Shown here: positions 43,727-51,668 of the stretch, in pieces | Position numbering within the stretch: position 1 is the first letter of the stretch | How the letters are laid out: every line of letters begins with the position of its first letter | NCBI GenBank assembly: GCA_963798455.1 | Contig: CAWCTD010000003.1 | Span: 806,001-870,000, forward strand | Origin: CAWCTD01 sp963798455 | Lineage (GTDB): Bacteria > Acidobacteriota > Terriglobia > Bryobacterales > Bryobacteraceae | Length of the DNA: 64,000 nucleotides | Direction: 5' to 3' | Translations under genes and position numbers: made by a program | Notes under the pieces: generated by a model | What the model was told of the DNA's origin: nothing | Database searches by the model: none | Seen by the model: the letters and a program-made list of their open reading frames with translations, nothing else

Positions 43727-44401
43727 TCAAGAGCCCACCCGGGCCACTTCCTCGACCGCTTTGCGGTTCATTTCCGCTCCCAGTACAATAGCCTTCTGGA
43801 GCATCTCGAACTGGCGCATGACGTTCACCAGGCGTACCGCTCCTTCCGCCGCGGCGCTGGCGCTGAAGTAACCCGCGCCCTGCTTGTTCAGCGTGGAGAG
43901 ATCCTTGAAATCGACGATTTCAACGCGTCCGAGCACCGCGCTGTCCTGGCTGACCGTGCCATCCACTGAGATGTTCAGAGGGCTGGACGAGTTGGTCTGG
44001 AGAGGGCCTCCCCCGACCATCCTGACCGCGTGGCCGTCGATGGTGGTTAGCACCCCCGCCGGCGAGAGCCTGAAACTGCCATTGCGCGTGTAGAGCGTCC
44101 CGGCAGGACCATTGACCGAGAAGAAGCCGCGGCCCGATATGGCCAGATCCAAAGGATTGGCGGTGGTGCGCATGGTGCCCGGCGAGAAGTCCGTCCAGTG
44201 GCGTTCGATGACCGGCAGGGTGGAAGCCGAGCCGGCCGGCGCCAGAGGGTCCTGCGCTTCCGGAGACAGATACAAGCTGTAGAACTCGCGGTCGCCTTTG
44301 TAGCCCGCCGTATCCGCATTGGCCAAGTTGTTGGCCAGCATCTCGAGCGACTCCATCTTGGCCCGAAGGCCGCTGGCCGCGGCGGTGGTGAGTGCATCCA
44401 T
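43727..44401 (-). CDS. flgF: flagellar basal-body rod protein FlgF
   Basis: Proximal rod protein of 224 residues, first gene of the minus-strand operon. ATG 44401 (MDALTTAAASGLRAKMESLE) is preferred over the upstream in-frame ATG at 44431, because the sigma-54-like promoter overlaps the latter. Conserved parts are MLANNLANADTAGYKGDREF, NPLDLAISGRGFFSVNGPAG and LVNVMRQFEMLQKAIVLGAE. The ending MLQKAI...MN.KAVEEVARV is typical of FlgF rather than FlgG. Confidence 0.92.
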   Translation of the reverse strand: MDALTTAAASGLRAKMESLEMLANNLANADTAGYKGDREFYSLYLSPEAQDPLAPAGSASTLPVIERHWTDFSPGTMRTTANPLDLAISGRGFFSVNGPAGTLYTRNGSFRLSPAGVLTTIDGHAVRMVGGGPLQTNSSSPLNISVDGTVSQDSAVLGRVEIVDFKDLSTLNKQGAGYFSASAAAEGAVRLVNVMRQFEMLQKAIVLGAEMNRKAVEEVARVGS

Positions 44402-44427
44402 AACCCTTGCTCCGAGATGAGCGATAT

Positions 44428-44442
44428 GCAAGCACGGGGCCG
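44428..44442 (-). promoter_or_regulatory. sigma-54 promoter for the flgF operon
   Basis: Minus strand CGGCCCCGTGCTTGC: TTGC box perfect, CGGC for TGGC, exact GG-N10-GC spacing. Transcription would begin about 15 bases before the flgF ATG, leaving room for its ribosome binding site. Confidence 0.5.
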
Positions 44443-44633
44443 AAAGAGGCCGGGAAAGCTAAGTTCATGTAACACCACGGAACAGCCCCAATCAGAAGGA
44501 AGCAAGGCCATGGTCCACGGGGACAACGTCTTGGCGGATTCCCCTGTCCGGCAATTTCTTGGCCGGCCTCGTCCCGCTAACCCTATGATCTGCGGGAGCC
44601 TGCCCATGGCTACCGACCTGCAATAGCCTGTCC

Positions 44634-46571
44634 GTGATCTGTTTGGGCTCCTCTCTCCCCGAGACACTGTTCCCCGTCCTGGCCGGGGCTCTTCTGGCGG
44701 CCGACGGGACCCCTGGGAAGCAGGCTAGCGAGCCCGCGCCCGCCACGGGAGACACTTTTGCCTGTCTCCTCAACGAGGCTTTGCCCGCGGAACTACAAAA
44801 ACCCGCGGGAGGCGCATCCGATCCCGAACTCCCCGCGGACGCGCTGAAGGGCGAGCCGCCCAAGGCAAAGGCGGAAGAGGACAAACCCGCTTCCAAGGAT
44901 ACGGCTGGCTTTGTCGCGCCCTGCTTGGTGCCCGCACCCACTGCTCCGCCGCCGGCGCCGCCTCTGGTGTTTTCGCTGTTTCCGAATGGAGTGCCGGATT
45001 CAGTGCCGAATGGAGCGCCGGAGGTCGCGCCGGAGGAGGCCCCCGTGGTGCCGGCCAGCCGGGCGACCTTGGATCCGCAACCGCCTGCGGCAACCATGCG
45101 CGCGCTACCGGCGGCTGTGCATCCGAATGGAGCTGTCCAGCTTCTGGATGCCTCTCCGGTCACGAGACCTGTTTCCCCAAAATCCGAGCAGCCGGACCAG
45201 TTGCTGGCGACCGAGTGGCAGCCGAAGACCTCGAAACGGGAGCAGTCTTCTCCCCCAGCGACCGGGCCGATGGGGGCACGAACCTTGGAGGCGCGCCCCT
45301 TACCCGAAGCGGCCGGGACCGTGCCTGTCGAACTTGCCGCTGAAACGCCGCCGCCGCAGTTGGGCCCGGTGGAGAAGCCGGGCGCGCTGACCGAGGCGCC
45401 GAACCCGCCCGAACCAGCGCCTCCAACCAGACAGACCAACCGATCGGGCGCCGAACTCGCCTTCGCCGCCCGCATCGTGGAGAGCGCGCGTCCGGAGCGC
45501 GTCGCGCCGGTCGCGGCAGCCTCGCCCCAGGATGGCTCGACCGACGAGGCTCCCGCGCGTCAGGCCGTCCCCGTCCTCCGGCAGAGCCCTCCGGCCGCGC
45601 CAGCGCAACCTGCCGTCGCAAGAGCAGCCGGCGAGCGTATAGTTCCAGCGCCGGTTTTGGGAACAGCCACGGAGGATGGGCCAACGCCCGCTTCGCCCCA
45701 GGATGGCTCGACCGACGAGGCTCCCGCGCGCCAGGCCGTCCCCGTCCTCCGGCAGAGCCCTCCGGCCGCGCCGGCACAACCTGCCGTCGCAAGAGCAGCC
45801 GGCGAGCGTATAGTTCCAGCGCCGGTTTTGGGAACAGCCACGGAGGATGGGCCAACGCCCGCTTCGCCCGACCCTCCCCTCGAACAGACTTCGAAGGACC
45901 CCCGTGTTTTAAGTGGAAAGCCGTCTCAACCGGGCGACGCACCGCACGATCAGCCAGCCCGGCTGCAGGCAGCGATGCCCGATCGCTCGAACTTGCAACC
46001 GGCTCTGCCGCAACCACCGGCAGGAGGCCCCGCCTTCCGCGGCGCACCGGCTCCTGCAAGCCCTCGCCAGCCGCTCCCTACAATGGCGCAGGCCCTGACG
46101 CCTGCCGGGAGCCCGGCTGCCCCGCCGGCCTCCAAATCGTCCGGCGAGGTGCGCTTGCGCCTGCCTGACGCCGGGCGCGAGTCGAATGTCGAGGTCCGGG
46201 TGAAAGAGCAAACCGGCGAGTTGCGCGTCGCCGTCCGTACTTCGGACACGGAACTGGCACAGTCACTCCGGGAGAAACTGCCGGAGTTGGTCGACCGGCT
46301 GGGACAGAAGGGCTTTGAGACCCAGGTATGGAGGCCGGCGGGCGCCGACGCCCACCCGCGGACCGAATGGCGCGGCCTTGTGCCGCGGGAAACGGACTTG
46401 TCTGGAGGGACGCGGGACCAGGGCAGTTCCGGACAGGGCCAAGCCGGTTCCGAGGAACACCGGCAATCCGAGGAAGATCATTCATCCGGCTGGATCGAGG
46501 AGTGGGAAAAGAGCTTCGGCCCGCCGGCAGATCAGACAGACAGGAGTGGATCGCGATGGCTACAGCCGTAA
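44634..46571 (+). CDS. fliK: flagellar hook-length control protein FliK
   Basis: Ruler/switch protein of 645 residues, start GTG 44634. Most of it is a Pro/Ala-rich, low-complexity, export-competent chain. The only conserved domain is C-terminal (SGEVRLRLPDAGRESNVEVR, ELAQSLREKLPELVDRLGQK, GFETQVWRP), the Flg_hook/FliK_C fold. It lies directly before flgD and flgE, the normal place for fliK. The chain contains a perfect or near-perfect 57-residue tandem duplication (45522-45863). The length is large; FliK length correlates with hook length in known systems. Confidence 0.85.
   Translation: MICLGSSLPETLFPVLAGALLAADGTPGKQASEPAPATGDTFACLLNEALPAELQKPAGGASDPELPADALKGEPPKAKAEEDKPASKDTAGFVAPCLVPAPTAPPPAPPLVFSLFPNGVPDSVPNGAPEVAPEEAPVVPASRATLDPQPPAATMRALPAAVHPNGAVQLLDASPVTRPVSPKSEQPDQLLATEWQPKTSKREQSSPPATGPMGARTLEARPLPEAAGTVPVELAAETPPPQLGPVEKPGALTEAPNPPEPAPPTRQTNRSGAELAFAARIVESARPERVAPVAAASPQDGSTDEAPARQAVPVLRQSPPAAPAQPAVARAAGERIVPAPVLGTATEDGPTPASPQDGSTDEAPARQAVPVLRQSPPAAPAQPAVARAAGERIVPAPVLGTATEDGPTPASPDPPLEQTSKDPRVLSGKPSQPGDAPHDQPARLQAAMPDRSNLQPALPQPPAGGPAFRGAPAPASPRQPLPTMAQALTPAGSPAAPPASKSSGEVRLRLPDAGRESNVEVRVKEQTGELRVAVRTSDTELAQSLREKLPELVDRLGQKGFETQVWRPAGADAHPRTEWRGLVPRETDLSGGTRDQGSSGQGQAGSEEHRQSEEDHSSGWIEEWEKSFGPPADQTDRSGSRWLQP
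45522..45863 (+). repeat. 171-bp tandem duplication inside fliK
   Basis: Two adjacent units of 171 bp (45522-45692 and 45693-45863) encode the same 57-residue block, starting SPQDGSTDEAPARQAVPVLR. Only about two base differences were seen, so the duplication is recent and in frame. Confidence 0.85.
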
Positions 46572-46882
46572 ATGGACTAACAGGGACAAACAGTTCTCAG
46601 GCAACCTACGGGGCATCGGCTGCCTCTTCCGATAAGACCGGGCCGGGGAAGGACATAGTCGGCAAGGACGATTTTCTGAGGCTGCTGGTGGCCCAGATCA
46701 GAAACCAGAATCCGCTGAATCCGGCCGACGGCATCGAGTTTCTGTCCCAACTGGCGCAGTTCAGCCAGCTTGAGCAGTTGATCGGCATCCGCACCCAATT
46801 GGAGACCCTCACCGGAAGCGGAGCGAGCGAGCCGGCCCCCGCCAATGGCTCGGAGGGCTCCGCAACCAACGCGGCGGCGTAA
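46556..46882 (+). CDS. flgD: flagellar hook-cap protein FlgD (short form)
   Basis: Hook scaffold protein of 108 residues. The conserved N-terminal domain is complete: GKDDFLRLLVAQIRNQNPLN, PADGIEFLSQLAQFSQLEQL, a strong FlgD_N match. The usual C-terminal tudor/Ig-like half is missing; after QLETLTG the chain is a short Ser/Gly/Ala tail. Short FlgD forms exist, for example in Bacillus. ATG 46556 overlaps the end of fliK. flgE follows after 29 bp. Confidence 0.92.
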   Translation: MATAVNGLTGTNSSQATYGASAASSDKTGPGKDIVGKDDFLRLLVAQIRNQNPLNPADGIEFLSQLAQFSQLEQLIGIRTQLETLTGSGASEPAPANGSEGSATNAAA

Positions 46883-46911
46883 CAAAGGAACAGAACGGAC
46901 AGGAGAACGAT

Positions 46912-48168
46912 ATGGCCTTCACTGCATTCTCAACGGCGCTTTCTGCGCTGAGCGCTTACACCACCGCGGTAGACGTGGTGGGCAACAATCTGGCCAACCT
47001 GAACACGCCGGGCTTCAAAAGCAGCAGCATGGTCTTCCACGATCTGGTGACCCAGTCGCTTGGCCTCGGCGAGACACAGGTGGGCAGCGGAGTGGCCCGG
47101 CCACTCACCCTCCGCCAGTTCACGCAGGGTGCGCTGCAATCGAGTTCGGGCAACCTGGACGCCGCCATTCAGGGCGACGGGTTCTTCGTGCTCCGCGACG
47201 CGGGCGGCGGCATGCTGTTCTGCCGCTCCGGGACCTTTAAGACGGATGCCGCGGGCAATCTGTTGACTCCCACCGGAGAGTTCGTCCAAGGCTGGATGGA
47301 GGTCAACGGGAGCGTGGACACGAACGCCGCGATCGGCAACCTTGTGGTTCCGGTCGGGACCATTCGGGCCCCGCGCGCGACGACGTCTTTCGCACTCAAT
47401 GTGAACGTGAACGCCAGCGGGGTGGTGGGCGACCCTACGGGCGCGTTTTCAACCCCGCTCGAAGTGGTGGACTCTCTGGGCGTTTCTCACGTGCTGACGG
47501 TAACAATCACAAAAACGGCGCCGAACGCGTGGACCTACATGGTGACGATTCCGGGCGCCGAGGTAGCCGCCGGAACCGTGGGGACCCCGTATAGCCTCGG
47601 GACAGGGCCGATCACCTTCGATAGCATGGGGCGGCTCTTGGTTCCCGCCCTGGCCAATGGCGTGGTGCCACTGGCTGTCGCCGGACTCAACACTGGCGCC
47701 GCCGATATGGCGGTCGACTGGCAGCTCTATGCGGCCGATGGGACGCCCAGCTTAAGCCAATACTCCCAGGCTTCGGCAGTGGCGGCGATCTGGCAGAACG
47801 GCTCCGCTGCCACGCAGTTGGTCCGGGCGAACTTGGGTGACGGCGGCAGGATAATAGCCACGTACTCCAACGGTGAGCAGAGCGTGGTCGGCCAACTGGC
47901 CCTCGCGGCCATCCGCAATCCGAATTCTCTTATGGCGGTCGGCAACAACAACTTCCAGATCACGGCGCTCAGCTCGACACCGGTCATCGGAGTGGCGGAG
48001 ACCGGCGGCAGGGGCAAGGTGATGGGGAGTTTTCTCGAAGGCTCCACGGTGGACATCGCCCAGGAGTTCACCAACCTGATCGTGCTGCAGCGGGGCTACC
48101 AGGCCAACGCCCGCGTGATTACGACGGTGGATGAGATCAGCCAGGAGACCATGAACATGAAGCGGTAA
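46912..48168 (+). CDS. flgE: flagellar hook protein FlgE
   Basis: Hook subunit of 418 residues. The N-terminus (AFTAFSTALSALSAYTTAVD, VVGNNLANLNTPGFKSSSMV) and C-terminus (EFTNLIVLQRGYQANARVIT, TVDEISQETMNMKR) form the axial D0 helices. Between them lie NLDAAIQGDGFFVLRDAGGG, the FlgE D1 region, and a Thr/Ala-rich variable D2. It is followed closely by fliN. No unusual insertions. Confidence 0.97.
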   Translation: MAFTAFSTALSALSAYTTAVDVVGNNLANLNTPGFKSSSMVFHDLVTQSLGLGETQVGSGVARPLTLRQFTQGALQSSSGNLDAAIQGDGFFVLRDAGGGMLFCRSGTFKTDAAGNLLTPTGEFVQGWMEVNGSVDTNAAIGNLVVPVGTIRAPRATTSFALNVNVNASGVVGDPTGAFSTPLEVVDSLGVSHVLTVTITKTAPNAWTYMVTIPGAEVAAGTVGTPYSLGTGPITFDSMGRLLVPALANGVVPLAVAGLNTGAADMAVDWQLYAADGTPSLSQYSQASAVAAIWQNGSAATQLVRANLGDGGRIIATYSNGEQSVVGQLALAAIRNPNSLMAVGNNNFQITALSSTPVIGVAETGGRGKVMGSFLEGSTVDIAQEFTNLIVLQRGYQANARVITTVDEISQETMNMKR

Positions 48169-48189
48169 GGCGCCCGGAGGTCATGCGGT

Positions 48190-48435
48190 ATGACGCCGAG
48201 GGAGGAGATCGCGAAGCTGGCCAACGTCCCGGTCCTGCTCGAAGTGGAGATCGGGCGGCCGCTGCTGAAGCTCGGCGATATCCTGGCGCTGGAAGAGGGG
48301 AGCGTGCTAGCGCTGCCCCGGCCGGCGGGGGAGAACATCGACATCCGCGTCGGCGGAGTACTGGTCTGCTATGGCGAGATCATCGTGATGGAAAACGTGG
48401 TGGGAGTGCGCATCACGGATTTTGCGGGCGCGTAG
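48190..48435 (+). CDS. fliN: flagellar motor switch protein FliN (copy 1, short)
   Basis: C-ring protein of 81 residues consisting of a single SpoA domain: LANVPVLLEVEIGRPLLKLG, DILALEEGSVLALPRPAGEN and EIIVMENVVGVRITDFAG. It lacks the variable N-terminal extension of many FliN proteins. A second, longer fliN-type gene is at 55762-56644 but is frameshifted, so this copy is probably the working one. It lies between flgE and fliO as the first member of the export-gate set. Confidence 0.93.
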   Translation: MTPREEIAKLANVPVLLEVEIGRPLLKLGDILALEEGSVLALPRPAGENIDIRVGGVLVCYGEIIVMENVVGVRITDFAGA

Positions 48436-48473
48436 AAGCGGGGCCTGCCGGACTCCTGCCGCCGGTCAGAGAG

Positions 48474-48761
48474 ATGAACTGGACAGAACAGATGCTGGCG
48501 GTGGCGCTGGTCGCCATCCTTCTCGCGGGGACCCTGGCATGGCTTCGCCGCCGGGGCCTGCTGCGCACGGCCGGGAACGGACTGCGCCGCCGGCGGCCTC
48601 GCCGGCTCGAAATGTTGGACCGTTTATCGCTGACTCCGCAGCACTCGCTGCACCTGGTGCGACTGGGCAACCGGACCATCCTGCTGGGCCGTTCTCCCTC
48701 CGGCCTGGCTTTGCTGGACACCGCCGCGGGGCCAAGCGACGCCGAGGAGGGCGCCCGATGA
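48474..48761 (+). CDS. fliO: flagellar biosynthetic protein FliO
   Basis: Small membrane protein of 95 residues. One TM helix (MLAVALVAILLAGTLAWLRR) is followed by a basic stretch and the FliO-type cytoplasmic SH3-like segment RLEMLDRLSLTPQHSLHLVR, LGNRTILLGRSPSGLALL. It overlaps fliP by 4 bp (ATGA). FliO helps assemble the FliP-FliR gate. Sequence identity is low by nature, but position and pattern agree. Confidence 0.88.
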   Translation: MNWTEQMLAVALVAILLAGTLAWLRRRGLLRTAGNGLRRRRPRRLEMLDRLSLTPQHSLHLVRLGNRTILLGRSPSGLALLDTAAGPSDAEEGAR

Positions 48762-49498
48762 GGCTGCTGCGAGCGGCCGGGCTGCTGTCCCTATCCGCGA
48801 TCGCGTGCCGGGCCGCCGCCGCTTCCGCTCCGCTTTTCCAGATCGCCGCGCCGGGAGGCAAAGCCGGGGCCACGCTCAGCATGCCGATGCAGGTTGTCGT
48901 AATGCTGACCCTGTTGACCCTGCTTCCGGCGGTAGTCGTCTCGGTAACCCCCTTCCTGAGGATCACGGTTGTTCTGCACTTTCTGCGACAGGCGCTGGGG
49001 ACTCAATCCACGCCCTCCAACCAGGTGTTGCTGGGATTGGCGCTGTTCCTGACCATCCTGATCATGCAGCCGGTGGGCACGGAACTCTACGAGAAGGCCT
49101 GGGCGCCGCTCGAGAACAACCAGATCACCCTGTCGCAGGCCCTGGATGAAGGCGCTAAGCCGATGCGGACTTTCCTGCTCCGCTTCGCCCGGGAGAAGGA
49201 CATCGCCTTGTTTCTGGAGATCTCCAAGACGCCCGCCCCGCGCACGCCGGCTGACCTCGATTTGAAGGTCCTGATCCCGGCCTACATCCTTTCGGAGCTG
49301 AAGACGGGTTTCCAGATCGGGGCCGTGCTGTTCCTGCCGTTTCTGGTGATCGACTTGGTGGTCGCCTCGGTGGTGCTCTCGGTGGGCATGGTCCAACTGC
49401 CCCCGGTGATGATCTCGGCGCCTTTCAAGATCCTGCTGTTCGTTCTGGTGGACGGCTGGAACCTGACGGTGGGTTCACTGATGAAGAGTTTCTATTGA
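48758..49498 (+). CDS. fliP: flagellar export gate protein FliP
   Basis: Export-gate protein of 246 residues. A cleavable signal peptide (LLRAAGLLSLSAIACRAAAA) precedes the conserved LTLLTLLPAVVVSVTPFLRI, TVVLHFLRQALGTQSTPSNQ, VLLGLALFLTILIMQPVGTE, LIPAYILSELKTGFQIGAVL and FLPFLVIDLVVASVVLSVGM. All FliP signatures are present. It starts within the fliO stop and is followed by fliQ after 33 bp. Confidence 0.97.
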   Translation: MRLLRAAGLLSLSAIACRAAAASAPLFQIAAPGGKAGATLSMPMQVVVMLTLLTLLPAVVVSVTPFLRITVVLHFLRQALGTQSTPSNQVLLGLALFLTILIMQPVGTELYEKAWAPLENNQITLSQALDEGAKPMRTFLLRFAREKDIALFLEISKTPAPRTPADLDLKVLIPAYILSELKTGFQIGAVLFLPFLVIDLVVASVVLSVGMVQLPPVMISAPFKILLFVLVDGWNLTVGSLMKSFY

Positions 49499-49531
49499 GG
49501 AAGCGGACGTCTCCAGGCGGATGGCTGAAAC

Positions 49532-49801
49532 ATGACTCCCGAGTTGGCGGTTGAAGTTCTGCGGCAGACGCTGATCGAGACTTTCTGGCTGGGCGCCCCC
49601 CTGCTCGCCATCGGCTTTGTGGCGGGCATCGTCGTCAGCCTGGTCCAGATCACCACTTCCATCCAGGACACGACCTTCAACACCGTTCCGCGGCTGGTTG
49701 CGTTCCTGGTGGGACTCATGCTTCTGATGCCGTGGATGTTCAAGAAGGCGGCGGCCTTCACCATCGCCATCCTGGGCGACCTGGGACGGTATGCGCACTG
49801 A
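49532..49801 (+). CDS. fliQ: flagellar export gate protein FliQ
   Basis: Two-TM export-gate protein of 89 residues. It reads ALIVEVLRQTL-like TPELAVEVLRQTLIETFWLG, then VAGIVVSLVQITTSIQDTTF and NTVPRLVAFLVGLMLLMPWM, the FliQ consensus including the Q-T-S-I-Q block. It overlaps fliR by 11 bp. Confidence 0.96.
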   Translation: MTPELAVEVLRQTLIETFWLGAPLLAIGFVAGIVVSLVQITTSIQDTTFNTVPRLVAFLVGLMLLMPWMFKKAAAFTIAILGDLGRYAH

Positions 49802-50564
49802 GCTGACGCTGTCGGTCGCCACGCTCTACGGCTTCCTTCTGGTGCTGGCGCGCGTGACCGCGGCGTTGATCTTCGTCCCTCTGCCGGGCGTGCGGCAAGG
49901 TCCCGAGGCCGCGCGCGTTATCCTGGCGCTGGCGCTGACCGTGGTTCTTTTCCCGCAATGGCCCAGCGTGCCGGAGCAGCTCTCGATAGGCAGACTGCTC
50001 GGCTGGCTGGTACTCGACGCCGGCCTCGGGATTCTGATCGGCCTCGGAGTGAGCTTCCTGACCGAGGCGTTTCAGATCGCGGCCCAGGCGGTGGGGTTGG
50101 AAGCGGGCTTCGCTTACGCGTACATGGTCGACCCCCAGACGCAGGCGGATTCCGGCGTGCTGCTGGTATTTGCCCAACTGGCGGCCGGGTTGCTCTTCTT
50201 CGCCTTGGGGATGGACCGGGAGGTGGTGCGGATCTTCGCGCGGAGCCTGGAAACCTTCCCGCCGGGCGCCGCCCTTCCTTCCGCGCCGGCGATGCAGGCG
50301 ATCCTGCAACTGGGCGCGGGGATGTTCAGCACTGGGCTGAGATTGGCGCTTCCCGCCCTAGCCTTGCTGACCCTGGTGGATGTCGCCCTGGCCCTGCTGG
50401 GCAGGTTGAACGCGCAATTGCAGTTGCTGACACTGTCTTTCCCCTTGAAGATGCTGGCCGCGGTCGCAGCCCTGGCCTGGACCGCTCCTTTGTTCGCGCG
50501 GGTGCTCAGCACCTACGGGCGGCAGGTCTTCATGGGACTGCGGGCGGTTATCGAGCGCCCGTGA
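49791..50564 (+). CDS. fliR: flagellar export gate protein FliR
   Basis: Export-gate membrane protein of 257 residues with six predicted TM segments. Characteristic regions are LVLARVTAALIFVPLPGVRQ, EAFQIAAQAVGLEAGFAYAY, MVDPQTQADSGVLLVFAQLA and LTLVDVALALLGRLNAQLQL, matching FliR. Length is normal. It lies between fliQ and flhB as in most flagellar operons. Confidence 0.95.
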   Translation: MRTELTLSVATLYGFLLVLARVTAALIFVPLPGVRQGPEAARVILALALTVVLFPQWPSVPEQLSIGRLLGWLVLDAGLGILIGLGVSFLTEAFQIAAQAVGLEAGFAYAYMVDPQTQADSGVLLVFAQLAAGLLFFALGMDREVVRIFARSLETFPPGAALPSAPAMQAILQLGAGMFSTGLRLALPALALLTLVDVALALLGRLNAQLQLLTLSFPLKMLAAVAALAWTAPLFARVLSTYGRQVFMGLRAVIERP

Positions 50565-50590
50565 GATGCCGGAGGACGGCCTGAAGACCC

Positions 50591-51655
50591 ATGTCGGACA
50601 AGAGCCAAAAAACCGAGCAACCCACCGCGCGGCGGATACAGAAAGCCCGCACCGAGGGGCAGTTCTCTTCGTCGCGGGAATTCGTCAGCGCGGTCCAGTT
50701 TCTGGCTTTCGTGGCGATTCTGTCGAAATGGGGCGGAACATGGCTGGCCCAGACCAACCGCACGACCCGCCTGCTGCTCGAACGGGCTTTCCGGCCGGAG
50801 GCGGGGCCTGTCGAACTGCTCAAGCTCTGCCAGGAAGCGCTGTGGAGCTGCCTGGTCCCGTTGCTCGCGCTGGGAGGGGCGTTTCTGGCCGTGAGTCTGG
50901 CGGCCCAACTGGCCATGACCCGCATGGGTTTCAGCCTGAAGAAGCTTGTGCCGGACCTGAAACGCCTGAGTCCGATGCCACGGCTTCGGGAGATGTTACG
51001 GCAAAACAGTTGGGCGCTGGTGAAGGCCGTGGCCCTGCTGCCGTTGTTCAGCATGGCGGTCTACTACATCGTCCGGGACAATCTTGCCGCCTACCTTGTC
51101 ATGCCGCTGGTGAGCGTGGACAGCGGACTCCGCCGGCTGGCCGAATCCCTCCTGGGGCTGTTGTGGAAAGCCGCGGCCGCGTTCCTGGTTCTGGGGACGG
51201 TCGATCTGGTCCGGCAGCGGCACCGTTATACGCAGGACTTGCGCATGAGCCGCCAGGAACTTCGCGAAGAAGTCAAGGAGCAGGAAGGAAACCCGCAGAT
51301 CAAGATGCGAATCCGGCGGCTGCAACGCGACCTGGCGCGCCGTCAGATGATGCAGGAAGTCAAAACAGCCACCGCCGTGATCGTCAACCCCACCCATTAT
51401 GCGGTGGCCATCCGGTACCGGATGGACTCCATGGCGGCGCCTCTCGTGGTGGCGAAGGGGAAGAACTACGTGGCGCGGCGGATCCGGAAGATCGCCATGG
51501 AGAACCAGGTGCCGCTCGTCGAGAACCCGCTTTTGGCGCAAGCGCTCTATGCGAACGTTGCGGTCGGCCAGGAGATCCCGGTCCATTTGTACCGGGCGGT
51601 GGCCGAGATTCTGGCCTACATCTACCGGCTGATGAACGGCAGGATGCCGGGATAG
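50591..51655 (+). CDS. flhB: flagellar export switch protein FlhB
   Basis: Export-apparatus protein of 354 residues that switches substrate class. It starts SDKSQKTEQPTARRIQKART, then four TM helices. A cytoplasmic domain carries the self-cleavage motif in TAVIVNPTHYAVAIRYRMDS (NPTH at about residue 265), followed by PLVVAKGKNYVARRIRKIAM and VPLVENPLLAQALYANVAVG. Autoproteolysis should occur between Asn and Pro. FliK in the same operon is the expected partner. Confidence 0.97.
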   Translation: MSDKSQKTEQPTARRIQKARTEGQFSSSREFVSAVQFLAFVAILSKWGGTWLAQTNRTTRLLLERAFRPEAGPVELLKLCQEALWSCLVPLLALGGAFLAVSLAAQLAMTRMGFSLKKLVPDLKRLSPMPRLREMLRQNSWALVKAVALLPLFSMAVYYIVRDNLAAYLVMPLVSVDSGLRRLAESLLGLLWKAAAAFLVLGTVDLVRQRHRYTQDLRMSRQELREEVKEQEGNPQIKMRIRRLQRDLARRQMMQEVKTATAVIVNPTHYAVAIRYRMDSMAAPLVVAKGKNYVARRIRKIAMENQVPLVENPLLAQALYANVAVGQEIPVHLYRAVAEILAYIYRLMNGRMPG

Positions 51656-51668
51656 GAGAGACAAGCGG

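Noticed and set aside
44548..44563. Possible sigma-54 site before fliK (GG-N10-GC)
   Set aside because: The -12 box reads TGGC rather than TTGC and the motif occurs often by chance in this DNA; not strong enough.
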